In this document: piece by piece, positions 1-6,855 of the stretch
Layout: every line of letters begins with the position of its first letter
Position numbering within the stretch: the stretch's first letter is position 1
Source of the DNA: Elusimicrobiota bacterium
GTDB lineage: Bacteria; Elusimicrobiota; Elusimicrobia; UBA1565; UBA9628
Direction of reading: 5' to 3'
Assembly: GCA_016194625.1 (NCBI GenBank)
Contig: JACQBB010000093.1
Location: 1-8,534 of the forward strand
DNA length: 8,534 bases
Made by a program: the position numbers and the translations under genes
Notes under the pieces: generated by a model
Seen by the model: the letters and a program-made list of their open reading frames with translations, nothing else
Told to the model about the DNA's origin: nothing
Database searches by the model: none

Positions 1-1
1 C

Positions 2-211
2 CCCGCGCCCGAGGACGCTCTGCTGTGGCGGCGGCTGCACGATACCGCCGTCGACGCGCTCGCGGCCGTGCCCTACCGCCCGGACGCCGCGTCTCGCTTT
101 GCCGACTTGATCGACGATGAGATCGAGGCCGTCATCGGCCGCGCGCTCAAGTCCCGCGACTACGCCAAGAAGCTCGGCCGCTTCGAGGAGCCGGCCCCGG
201 TCCATGCTTAG
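2..211 (+). CDS. C-terminal fragment of an unidentified protein (5' end outside window)
   Basis: An open frame enters from the left edge and ends at a TAG (209-211), giving 69 visible residues. The tail is charged and probably helical, with an acidic run ([12 protein letters not shown]) followed by a basic patch ([14 protein letters not shown]) and a short Pro/Ala-rich end. I do not recognise the family. Its stop lies 8 nt inside the glyQ coding region, whose ATG is at 204-206, so the two are probably co-transcribed and translationally coupled. The codon pattern, rich in G/C at third positions, matches the neighbouring genes and supports real coding. No function is proposed. Confidence 0.6.
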   Translation, partial: PAPEDALLWRRLHDTAVDALAAVPYRPDAASRFADLIDDEIEAVIGRALKSRDYAKKLGRFEEPAPVHA

Positions 212-1073
212 CTTTCAAGAGCTGATCCTCGAGCTGCAGAGGTTCTGGTCGCGGCAGGGCTGCCTCCTGGTTCAGCCTTACGACCTGGAGAAGGGCGCCG
301 GCACCTTCAACCCCGCCACCTTTTTCGGCGCGCTGGGGCCAAAGCCGACGGCCGTGGCCTATCCCGAGCCCTGCCGCCGTCCCACCGACGGCCGCTACGG
401 CGACAACCCGAACCGCCTGGCCAAGTATTATCAATTCCAGGTCCTGATGAAGCCCGTGCCGCCGAACGTCACCGACCTTTATCTGCGTTCGCTCAAGGCC
501 GTGGGCTTCGACCCGAAGGAGCACGACCTGCGCTGGATCGAGGACGACTGGGAATCTCCGACCTTGGGCGCCTCGGGCGTCGGCTGGGAGGTCTGGCTCG
601 ACGGCATGGAGATCACGCAGTTCACCTATTTCCAGCAGATGGGCTCGATGCCGCTTTCTCCCGTCAGCGTCGAGATCACCTACGGCCTCGAGCGCATCGC
701 GATGTACCTGCAGAAGAAGGACAACGTGTACGACCTGGACTACGGCGGCGGACTCACCTATGGCGACGTGCACAAGGCTCAGGAGCGCGAGCTCTCGCGC
801 TACAGCTTCGAGACCGCCGACGTCGCCCTGCTCTCGCGCCACTTCAACGAGTGGGAGGCCGAGGGCTCGCGCCTGGTCGGCTTGGGCGACCCCCTGCCGG
901 CGTACGACTGCGTGGTGCGCGCGTCGCACCTGTTCAACACGCTGGAGGCGCGCGGCGCGATCTCGGTCACCGAGCGCGCGCACTACATCGGGCGCATCCG
1001 CGCGCTGGCGCGCAAGGTGATGGAGCTGTACATCGACACCCGCGCGCCGAAGACGAAGCCGGTGGAGGCCTGA
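204..1073 (+). CDS. glyQ: Glycine--tRNA ligase alpha subunit
   Basis: Catalytic (class II) subunit of the bacterial alpha2-beta2 glycyl-tRNA synthetase, which activates glycine with ATP and charges tRNA-Gly in the cytoplasm. The 289-residue product is close to the usual length of about 300. It matches the family throughout: [13 protein letters not shown] (15-27), the [10 protein letters not shown] region (32-41), [14 protein letters not shown] (58-71), [22 protein letters not shown] (127-148; key residues E129, D133, E136) and the motif-3-like [12 protein letters not shown] (157-168). The frame is open upstream to 117, but homology begins at the ATG at 204, so that start is chosen. It overlaps the end of the preceding gene by 8 nt. 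A GAGGAG at 185-190 is 13 nt from the start, rather far, so coupling to upstream translation is likely. glyS follows after one base. Confidence 0.97.
   Translation: MLSFQELILELQRFWSRQGCLLVQPYDLEKGAGTFNPATFFGALGPKPTAVAYPEPCRRPTDGRYGDNPNRLAKYYQFQVLMKPVPPNVTDLYLRSLKAVGFDPKEHDLRWIEDDWESPTLGASGVGWEVWLDGMEITQFTYFQQMGSMPLSPVSVEITYGLERIAMYLQKKDNVYDLDYGGGLTYGDVHKAQERELSRYSFETADVALLSRHFNEWEAEGSRLVGLGDPLPAYDCVVRASHLFNTLEARGAISVTERAHYIGRIRALARKVMELYIDTRAPKTKPVEA
1064..1068 (+). promoter_or_regulatory. Ribosome binding site of glyS
   Basis: GGAGG lies within the last codons of glyQ, 6 nt before the glyS ATG at 1075. This spacing is good and fixes the glyS start. It is the clearest Shine-Dalgarno sequence in the window and shows that SD-led initiation is used here within operons. 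Confidence 0.6.
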
Positions 1074-1074
1074 C

Positions 1075-3177
1075 ATGACGAAGAAGACCGCCCCCGCGAA
1101 GTCCGCCGACTTCCTGCTCGACGTGCACACCGAGCCGTTCCCCGCGCGCTTCGTCGCGCCCGCGCTCGACCAGCTGAAGGCCGGCGCCGAGAAGTGGCTC
1201 GCCGGGAAGATCGAGCACGGCGAGGTGGCGGTCTACGGCACGCTCCGCCATCTCGTGCTGACCGTGGAGGGCGTCGCGCCCAAGAGCCACGACAAGACGG
1301 AGCGCTTCAAGGGGCCCAAGGAGCAGGCCTGGAAGACGCCGGACGGCAAGTACACCCCCGCCGCGGAAGGCTTCGCGCGGAAGTACGGTCTGTCCGCCGC
1401 GGACCTGATCCCCGAGGGCGGCGTCCTCTACGCCGAGGTCGCCACCAAGGGCGTCCCGGCCGTCGAGCTCTTGGAAGCGATGATCCCCGAGCTGCTCGAA
1501 TCCCTCCAGTTCCCCAAGTTCATGACCTGGGAGGAGACCGGCTTCAAGTTCGGCCGCCCCCTGCGCGCGCTGACCGCGCTGTACGGCGAGAAGATCGTGC
1601 CGGTGGCGCTCGCGGGCCTGAAGTCCGGACGCGCCGTGTACGGCCACCCGACCTACGCCGACAAGCCGGTCCAACTGAAGGACCCGGCCGACCACCTCAA
1701 GGCCCTGCGCGACGGCCTGGTCGTCGCCGACCCCGCCGAGCGCCGCGCGTACCTGCTCAAGCAGCTGGAGACCGCCGCCAAGTCCGCCGGCGGCAAGGCC
1801 GACCTGGACCCGGAGCTCGTCGAGGAGACCGTGTTCATGGCCGAGCACCCGACGCCCGTCGTCGGCAAGCTGCGCACCGAGCACATGCACCTGCCCGCGG
1901 CCCTGCTCAAGATGGTGATGAAGAAGCAGCTCAAGTTCTTCCCGGTGACGGACGCGAAGGGCGAGCTGCTTCCCGCGTTCATCGGCGTGCGCGACGGCCT
2001 GTCGTCGGGCAACGCGCTGGTGCGCGAGGGCTACCAGCGCGTGCTGGAGGCCCGCTTCAACGACGCCGCCTTCTTCTTCGGCCGCGACACGGCGCACCGC
2101 CTGGAGTCGCGCCTGCCGGCGCTCGAGCGAGTGACCTATCAGAAGGCGCTCGGCTCGATGGCGCAGAAGGCGGGACGCGTGGCGTCGCTGGCGGGCTGGC
2201 TGTCGTCCCAGCTGAAGCCCGCGGTCTCCCACGACGAAGCCGCGGTCGCCGCGGCCGCGCGTCTGTCCTACGCCGACCTGGTCACCGACGTGGTCAAGGA
2301 GTTCCCCGAGCTGCAGGGCCACATGGGCGGCGTGTACGCGCGCCGCGACGGCCTGGGCGAGACGGTCGCCGGGGCGGTCGAGCAGTTCTACTTCCCCGTC
2401 GGCGGCGGCACCCCGGTGCCGTCCACGACCGAGGCCTGCGTCGTCTCGCTGTCCGGCAAGCTCGACGGCATCGCGGGCTGCTTCGCCGCGGGCTTGATCC
2501 CGACCGGCTCCGCCGACCCGTACGCGCTGCGCCGCCAGGCGCTCGGCATCGTGCGCATCCTGCTGGAGAAGGACCTGCATGTGGACCTGGAGGCCGCGGT
2601 CGCGCAGGCCGTCGTGCTCCAGCCCATCCCCTCCCCCGAGCCGCTGAAGCTGGAGACGGCGATCCTCGACTTCGTCTGGGGCCGAGCGGCCTCCCTGTTC
2701 GAGGAGCAGGGCTTCAAGACCGACGAGGTCCGCTCCGTGCGCTTCGGCGCGCTGAAGGACCTGCCCGGCGCCCGCCGCCGTCTCGCGGCCCTGAAGGCCG
2801 TGCGCCGCGACCCCGCGTTCGAGCCTCTCGCCGCCGCCTTCAAGCGCGCGTCGAACATCCTCAAGCAGTCGAAGGGCGCCGAGGACGGCGTGACCGCCGA
2901 GCGCGGCCGCCTGCAGCACGAGTCCGAGATCGCCCTCTTCGACGCGCTGGTCGGCGTCGAGGGCGCGGCCGACGAGCGCCTCGTCCACGGCGACTTCGAG
3001 GGCGCGCTGAAGAGCCTGGTCGCCGTCAAGCCGCACCTCGACCGCTTCTTCGACAGCGTGATGGTGATGGTCGACGACGAGGCCCTGAAGCGCCAGCGCC
3101 TGGCGGTGCTCGCCAAGCTGGTGCGCGCCTTCAAGCGCGTGGCCGACCTCTCCGAGATCCAGGCCTCGGCGTCTTAA
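1075..3177 (+). CDS. glyS: Glycine--tRNA ligase beta subunit
   Basis: Beta subunit of the heterotetrameric glycyl-tRNA synthetase. It contributes tRNA recognition and is required with GlyQ for charging. The 700 residues are the normal length for the family (about 690). The N-terminal block has the typical DFLLDVHTEPFPARF (12-26) and YGTLRHL. The central part has the conserved FPKFMTW, RPLRALTALYG and FFFGRDT segments. The HD-like region contains EFPELQGHMGG (409-419) and SGKLDG (from 460), followed by GLIPTGSADPYALRR. The C-terminal ~120 residues are the helical, Arg/Lys-rich anticodon-binding part. The ATG is one base after the glyQ stop and has a good RBS. The TAA at 3175-3177 overlaps the stop codon of the convergent nadE gene. 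No frame disruption is seen. Confidence 0.97.
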   Translation: MTKKTAPAKSADFLLDVHTEPFPARFVAPALDQLKAGAEKWLAGKIEHGEVAVYGTLRHLVLTVEGVAPKSHDKTERFKGPKEQAWKTPDGKYTPAAEGFARKYGLSAADLIPEGGVLYAEVATKGVPAVELLEAMIPELLESLQFPKFMTWEETGFKFGRPLRALTALYGEKIVPVALAGLKSGRAVYGHPTYADKPVQLKDPADHLKALRDGLVVADPAERRAYLLKQLETAAKSAGGKADLDPELVEETVFMAEHPTPVVGKLRTEHMHLPAALLKMVMKKQLKFFPVTDAKGELLPAFIGVRDGLSSGNALVREGYQRVLEARFNDAAFFFGRDTAHRLESRLPALERVTYQKALGSMAQKAGRVASLAGWLSSQLKPAVSHDEAAVAAAARLSYADLVTDVVKEFPELQGHMGGVYARRDGLGETVAGAVEQFYFPVGGGTPVPSTTEACVVSLSGKLDGIAGCFAAGLIPTGSADPYALRRQALGIVRILLEKDLHVDLEAAVAQAVVLQPIPSPEPLKLETAILDFVWGRAASLFEEQGFKTDEVRSVRFGALKDLPGARRRLAALKAVRRDPAFEPLAAAFKRASNILKQSKGAEDGVTAERGRLQHESEIALFDALVGVEGAADERLVHGDFEGALKSLVAVKPHLDRFFDSVMVMVDDEALKRQRLAVLAKLVRAFKRVADLSEIQASAS

Positions 3178-4721
3178 AGGCCGGCGCGGACGCGCCAGCC
3201 GGCCTTCGCGATGGGCATGCGGCGGCCGATGCCGAAGGCCTTGCCGGAGATCTTCAGGCCCGGCGCGGCCTGGCGGCGCTTGAACTCGGACCAGTCCATC
3301 CGGTCGAGCAATGTCTCGGCGACCTTCGTGTCGCCGACGGCCTTGGCGACGAGCGCGGGCGACAGGCGGGCCTGCACCCAGGCCTCGAGCGCGTCGTCGA
3401 CCTGGTCGTAGGGCGGCAGGTCGTCCTGGTCGCGCTGGCCGGGCTTGAGCTCGGCCGAGGGCTCCTTGTCGATCGACGCGCGCGGGACCAGCTCGCGGTC
3501 GCGGTTGAGCCACGCGGCGAGCTGGTAGACCAGGCGCTTGGGCGCGTCGGCCAGCGGCGCGAGCGCGCCGCACATGTCGCCGTAAAGCGTGCAGTAGCCG
3601 ACGGCCAGCTCGGACTTGTTGCCGGTGGTCAGCACGAAGCCGCGGTGGCACTTGTTGGCCAGCGACATCAGGATGGTGCCGCGCGCGCGCGCCTGCAGGT
3701 TCTGCTCGGCGAGGTCGGGCGCGCCCTTGCCCCAGTCGCCGCCGAACGCGGCGAGGTACGCGTGGTAGATCCCGGCGATGGCGACCGTCTTCATCTCGAT
3801 GCCGAGGTTGCGGGCGAGGGCCTTCGCGTCGTCCACGCTGCCGGCCGACGAGTAGGACGAGGGCATCGAGACGCCGACGACGCGGTGGGGGCCGAGGGCG
3901 CGCACCGCCAGCGCCGCGACGACCGCCGAGTCGATGCCGCCGGACAGGCCGACGAAGGCGGTCTGCAGGCCGCACTTCGCGGCGAAGTCCTTGATGCCGA
4001 GGGTCAGCGCGTCGCCGACCTGGCCGGCGTCGTCGGGCTCGGGGGCGACGGTCGCCCCCTCCCAGCTCGACGAGTCGATGACGAGCAGGTCCTCGGCGGC
4101 GAACGCGGCGCGCGCGCGCAGGCGGCCCGAGGCGTCGTAGGCGAGGCTGCCGCCGTCGAAGACGATCTCGTCGTTCCCGCCGACGGCGTTGCAGTAGAAC
4201 AGCGGCTTCTTCAGGCGCTTGGCGTGCGCGTTCAGCAGGGCGCGCCGCGTCGCGGTCTTGCCGCGCAGATACGGCGACGCCGAGACGTTGAGCAGGAGGT
4301 CGGCGCCGGCCTTCGCCTGCGCGGCGACGGGGTCCTGGGCGTACAGGCGGCGCGACGAGGACGGGTCGACCGCCCGCAGCAGCGTCTTGTGGCGGACCGC
4401 GACGACCTTGCCGGCGTGGAGCAGCGCCACCGAGTTGCGGACCGGCTTGCCGACGCGGTCCTTGTTCCGGGACACGAATCCGACGAGGGCGGCCGTGCCG
4501 CGGACCTTCCTGGCGAGAGCGGCCAGAGCCTTCTCGTTGGCCGCGTCGAAGCCGCGCTCCTCCCACAGGTCGAGGGCCGGATAGCCGCCGAGCGCCTGCT
4601 CCGGGAAGACGGCCAGCTCGGCGCCGCGGCGCGACGACTCGTCGAGCGCGGCGAGGATGCGCTCGACGTTGCCGCGGAGGTCGCCGACGGTGGCGTCGAC
4701 CTGCGCGAGCGCGACGCGCAT
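3174..4721 (-). CDS. nadE: Glutamine-dependent-type NAD+ synthetase, amidotransferase domain lacking its catalytic Cys segment
   Basis: Last step of NAD biosynthesis: nicotinate adenine dinucleotide + ATP + amide nitrogen gives NAD+. The 515-residue product has an N-terminal nitrilase-fold glutaminase domain (1 to ~225) and a C-terminal synthetase domain (~235-515). The synthetase half looks intact: P-loop SGGIDS (260-265), QNLQARARGTILMSLAN (340-356), LTTGNKSE (364-371), PSAELKPGQRDQD (421-433) and FGIGRRMPIA (496-505). In the nitrilase half the catalytic Glu (FPEQALGGYPALDLW, E41) and Lys (RHKTLL, K112) are present. After RHKTLL the sequence passes via RAVDPSS to RRLYAQDPV and then AGADLLLNVSASPY. 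The family segment between these, with DVFDE-RYFEP and the ICEDxW cysteine (about 45 residues), is absent, in frame. The intact length would be about 560. The ATG overlaps the upstream gene's stop (TGATG). The symbol refers to the NAD synthetase activity. Confidence 0.92.
   Translation of the reverse strand: MRVALAQVDATVGDLRGNVERILAALDESSRRGAELAVFPEQALGGYPALDLWEERGFDAANEKALAALARKVRGTAALVGFVSRNKDRVGKPVRNSVALLHAGKVVAVRHKTLLRAVDPSSSRRLYAQDPVAAQAKAGADLLLNVSASPYLRGKTATRRALLNAHAKRLKKPLFYCNAVGGNDEIVFDGGSLAYDASGRLRARAAFAAEDLLVIDSSSWEGATVAPEPDDAGQVGDALTLGIKDFAAKCGLQTAFVGLSGGIDSAVVAALAVRALGPHRVVGVSMPSSYSSAGSVDDAKALARNLGIEMKTVAIAGIYHAYLAAFGGDWGKGAPDLAEQNLQARARGTILMSLANKCHRGFVLTTGNKSELAVGYCTLYGDMCGALAPLADAPKRLVYQLAAWLNRDRELVPRASIDKEPSAELKPGQRDQDDLPPYDQVDDALEAWVQARLSPALVAKAVGDTKVAETLLDRMDWSEFKRRQAAPGLKISGKAFGIGRRMPIAKAGWRVRAGL
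3177..3206. terminator. Possible bidirectional terminator hairpin between convergent glyS and nadE
   Basis: A perfect 9-bp inverted repeat, AAGGCCGGC (3177-3185) and GCCGGCCTT (3198-3206), encloses 12 nt. A shorter alternative stem GGCGC/GCGCC with a 4-nt loop sits inside it. It begins on the last base of the glyS stop and lies over the last codons of nadE, where both transcripts should end. Neither strand has a proper U tract (only TT on the minus strand), so it is at best an atypical intrinsic terminator or a 3'-end stabilising hairpin. In DNA this GC-rich short inverted repeats also arise by chance. Confidence 0.4.
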
Positions 4722-5149
4722 CAGGCGCCCGACGTGCGCAGGATGGAGTCGAAGACCTCGCCGGCGCCCATGAAGTTCTCCTCGATGGCGGCGCGGACGC
4801 GGTCGCCGTCGTGCGAGTGCGCGGTCTTCACGACGGGGGCGATGCCCTCCATCGCCCAGGTCATGCACTCGGCGGGGTCGAGGCCGGTCTCGTTGGCGAC
4901 GGCGGCCATCTGCGTCAGGAGCGCGACCGCGGTCTTCGGGAGGTCCTTCTCGATGAGGACCATGCCGGACATCACGCCGCGGCACACGCCGGCGACCGTG
5001 ACCTTCGGCTCCTGCTTGCCGCGGGTGCTGGTGACGGCGGCGACGGCGATCTTGCGCGCGGCCTCGCCGGCGAGCGCGTAGGGGTCGGCGACCTCCCGCA
5101 GGCGGCCGACCACGATCTCCTTGCCCAGCTTCTCGAAGTCGTACTCCAT
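4721..5149 (-). CDS. Conserved-looking 142-residue protein of unknown function, coupled to nadE
   Basis: The product is small and probably soluble and mainly helical, with no signal peptide or obvious membrane segment. I do not recognise the family. The first 40 residues (EYDFEKLGKEIVVGRLREVADPY...) look like amphipathic helices. A central part (54-107) is rich in Met, Ala and Val with GVCRGVMSGMVLIEKDL, Cys at 56 and 95 and Trp at 98. The C-terminal ~30 residues (DRVRAAIEENFMGAGEVFDSIL) are again helical. Its TGA (4723-4721) overlaps the nadE ATG by one base, so translation of the two is coupled and a 1:1 or regulatory link to NAD synthesis is possible, but this is inference. There is no Shine-Dalgarno before its ATG. 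A TATAAT ends 6 nt upstream of the start, suggesting a leaderless mRNA. Codon use matches its neighbours. Confidence 0.8.
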   Translation of the reverse strand: MEYDFEKLGKEIVVGRLREVADPYALAGEAARKIAVAAVTSTRGKQEPKVTVAGVCRGVMSGMVLIEKDLPKTAVALLTQMAAVANETGLDPAECMTWAMEGIAPVVKTAHSHDGDRVRAAIEENFMGAGEVFDSILRTSGA

Positions 5150-5155
5150 GGCCGG

Positions 5156-5161
5156 ATTATA
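5156..5161 (-). promoter_or_regulatory. -10 element (TATAAT) for the 142-aa gene and nadE
   Basis: Read on the minus strand this is a perfect TATAAT. Six bases separate it from the ATG at 5149, so the expected transcription start falls on or next to the A of the start codon, predicting a leaderless transcript. I see no convincing -35 at 16-18 bp spacing. The hexamer lies in a 22-bp island (5156-5177) with 18 A/T bases, conspicuous in this GC-rich DNA. Confidence 0.6.
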
Positions 5162-5169
5162 GAAAATCG

Positions 5170-5175
5170 TATGAT
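5170..5175 (+). promoter_or_regulatory. -10 element (TATGAT) for the lipoprotein-PilZ operon
   Basis: TATGAT differs from TATAAT at one position. Six bases separate it from the ATG at 5182, so transcription would start at or very near the start codon. The only purine run, AAGG at 5176-5179, is 2 nt from the ATG, too close to act as a normal Shine-Dalgarno. No clear -35 is visible. It is 8 bp from, and divergent to, the TATAAT used in the other direction. Confidence 0.5.
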
Positions 5176-5181
5176 AAGGCG

Positions 5182-6354
5182 ATGCGAATCGTTCTTCCGG
5201 CGGCCGCCGCGCTCGCGTTCGCCCTGGCCGGCTGCGCGACGGCTCCGCCCGTCGCCCCGACCTCGGTCGACCACGGCATGCTGGTCGCGCGGGCGCGGAT
5301 CCGCGGCGCGATCGTCCCCTTCACCTCCGACGTGCCCGACCAGGGGACGATCGAGCAGGTGGACGCCGACGGCTATCCGGTGCCGGGCAAGGTCGCGGTG
5401 ACGAACTTCTCCCGCGGCGGCTCGCTGTACTTCCTGGACCTGCCGCCGGGCCGCTACGCGCTGTCGAAGCTCTCCTTCAAGGCCAGGCTGGCGCGCTACG
5501 AGGTCGAGCTGTCGTCGGCCGTGATGCGCCGCCAGACCGTGACGCTGCGCCCCGGGACGGCCGCGTTCCTGGGCGACCTCGCGCTGGACGGACGCTTCCC
5601 CGAGTTCGACACGGCCGTCGAGCGCGCCGCGGAGGTGATCGGGCACTGGCTGCTCCCGTTCCTGCGCCGTCCGCTGATCGCCCGCGACGCCGACCTGCGC
5701 GGCCACGAGCTGGGCGCGGCGTCGGAGCGCCTGGTCCTGCTGGACGCGCGGCCGGCGTTCGAGGGGACGCAGTGGCGCCGCCTGATCGAGGCCCGCCTGC
5801 GCGAGATCGGCGCCGCGGAGCCCGCCCCGACGACCGGGACGATCCGCACGCGCGAGGTCCCGCTCCGCCAGGACGTCTTCTTCGCCTGGCGCGACACGCT
5901 GAGATGGGGCGAGCCCGCGAAGGTCGGGACCGGCCTGGCGTGGCGCCGGCCGGGAGGCGAGGCGCGCCTGGCGGTGTTCTTCACGACCGCGACGACCCCG
6001 GGCTTCGCCGGCTACGACGAGGCCGTGCGCCAGATGCGCGCGGCCAACGACGCGCTGGAGGACCGCGCGGCGCTGTTCGAGGTCCGCTTCGGGACGCACA
6101 CCGGGATCGCGTCGCGGATGACGACCCACTCCTATCCCGAGGGCCTGCTCGTCGGCAGCGAGGTGCGGACCTTCGTCACCGAGACCGCGCTCGCGCGCGA
6201 CAACGCGGGGATGTACACCGCGCGCCTGCGCGCCCCGCGCGGCGAGTTCGAGAAGGTCGAGCCCGCGTTCCGCGAGTTCCTGATCCAGCTCGTGCTGGGA
6301 CAGCCCGTCCCCGAGCCGCCGAAGCAGGAGTACTCGCTCCCCCTCCCTCCATGA
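5182..6354 (+). CDS. Predicted lipoprotein of unknown function
   Basis: The 390-residue product starts with a short hydrophobic signal (MRIVLPAAAALAFALAGC). The lipobox LAGC places the lipidated Cys at residue 18, so it should be a type II signal-peptide lipoprotein anchored in an envelope membrane. There is no Asp at +2 (CATAPP), which in enteric rules would favour the outer membrane, though those rules may not apply here. The first ~110 mature residues look beta-rich, with a VTNFSRGGSLYFLDLPPGRYAL stretch of the kind seen in small beta-sandwich domains. The middle and C-terminal parts mix helices and strands. The tail is Pro-rich (PVPEPPKQEYSLPLPP). I do not recognise the family. The start is fixed by the signal peptide. 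The TGA overlaps the ATG of the PilZ gene (ATGA), so the two are translationally coupled and likely functionally linked. Confidence 0.85.
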   Translation: MRIVLPAAAALAFALAGCATAPPVAPTSVDHGMLVARARIRGAIVPFTSDVPDQGTIEQVDADGYPVPGKVAVTNFSRGGSLYFLDLPPGRYALSKLSFKARLARYEVELSSAVMRRQTVTLRPGTAAFLGDLALDGRFPEFDTAVERAAEVIGHWLLPFLRRPLIARDADLRGHELGAASERLVLLDARPAFEGTQWRRLIEARLREIGAAEPAPTTGTIRTREVPLRQDVFFAWRDTLRWGEPAKVGTGLAWRRPGGEARLAVFFTTATTPGFAGYDEAVRQMRAANDALEDRAALFEVRFGTHTGIASRMTTHSYPEGLLVGSEVRTFVTETALARDNAGMYTARLRAPRGEFEKVEPAFREFLIQLVLGQPVPEPPKQEYSLPLPP

Positions 6355-6854
6355 GCTCCGAACGGCGGCAGGCCGCCCGCATCCTCACCGACTTCACCCT
6401 GATCCTGACCGACGAGAAGGGCAAGGAGCTGGACGGGCGCGCGCTCGCGCACGACGTCTCCGACAAGGGCTTCAAGGTCGAGACGCAGGCGGAGCTGGCG
6501 AAGGGGCAGACGCTGCGCTTCCGCCTGGGCCTGCCCGAGGGCCGCGAGGTCTCCGGCCGCGCCCGCGTCGTGTGGTCGCACAAGGAGGAGCTGGCGTGGT
6601 GGGCGGGGGCCGAGTTCGTCGGCCTGTCGTGGGGCGAGCGGCGGCGCATCCGGCGCGTGACCAGCCCCTCGGACGTGGACTGGGGAGTCATCGCCGACAA
6701 GGCGATCGTGGCGCTGTCCCTGCTGCTCGCGACCTCGGTGGGCTGGATCGCGTTCACGAGCCCCGTGTGGCGCGCGGTCCTCGAGGACGTCTTCCCGAAG
6801 GCCGTGGCCGCCGTCGTGATGGGCGTGGCCCTGCGGGTCCTGCTCTCGCGCTAG
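6351..6854 (+). CDS. PilZ-domain protein with C-terminal transmembrane segments
   Basis: The 167-residue protein has an N-terminal PilZ domain (about 4-95). Both c-di-GMP binding signatures are present: RxxxR as RRQAAR (R6, R10) and (D/N)xSxxG as DVSDKG (D35, S37, G40). The usual strands follow (GQTLRFRLGLPEG, VSGRARVVW, WAGAEFVGL). A basic linker (GERRRIRR) leads to two hydrophobic segments, about 117-136 (IVALSLLLATSVGWIAF) and 149-166 (AVAAVVMGVALRVLL), so the domain is probably held at the inner membrane facing the cytoplasm. It should be a cyclic-di-GMP sensor, with the output unknown. The ATG lies in an ATGA overlap with the lipoprotein stop and has no Shine-Dalgarno, which supports coupled translation. 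The TAG is one base from the convergent gene's stop. Confidence 0.88.
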   Translation: MSSERRQAARILTDFTLILTDEKGKELDGRALAHDVSDKGFKVETQAELAKGQTLRFRLGLPEGREVSGRARVVWSHKEELAWWAGAEFVGLSWGERRRIRRVTSPSDVDWGVIADKAIVALSLLLATSVGWIAFTSPVWRAVLEDVFPKAVAAVVMGVALRVLLSR

Positions 6855-6855
6855 G

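Noticed and set aside
117..203. N-terminal extension of glyQ to the ATG at 117
   Set aside because: These 29 residues are Arg/Ser/Ala-rich, overlap the real end of the preceding gene in another frame, and lie before the point where GlyQ homology begins.
147..1130. Minus-strand open frame antisense to glyQ
   Set aside because: Shadow of a certain gene; composition is Arg/Ala/Val/Leu-biased with no domain.
967..4566. Minus-strand open frame of 1199 codons across glyQ, glyS and part of nadE
   Set aside because: It is a GC-rich shadow frame: low-complexity Arg/Gly/Ala/Leu-rich translation with no recognisable domain, antisense to two certain tRNA synthetase genes.
1194..5081. Plus-strand open frame of 1295 codons
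   Set aside because: It is out of frame with glyS and antisense to nadE and the 142-residue gene, with Arg/Gly/Ala-biased composition. It reflects the scarcity of stop codons in high-GC DNA.
4972..6129. Minus-strand open frame antisense to the lipoprotein gene
   Set aside because: It crosses the promoter region and the start of two better-supported genes and shows only low-complexity Arg/Ala-rich sequence.
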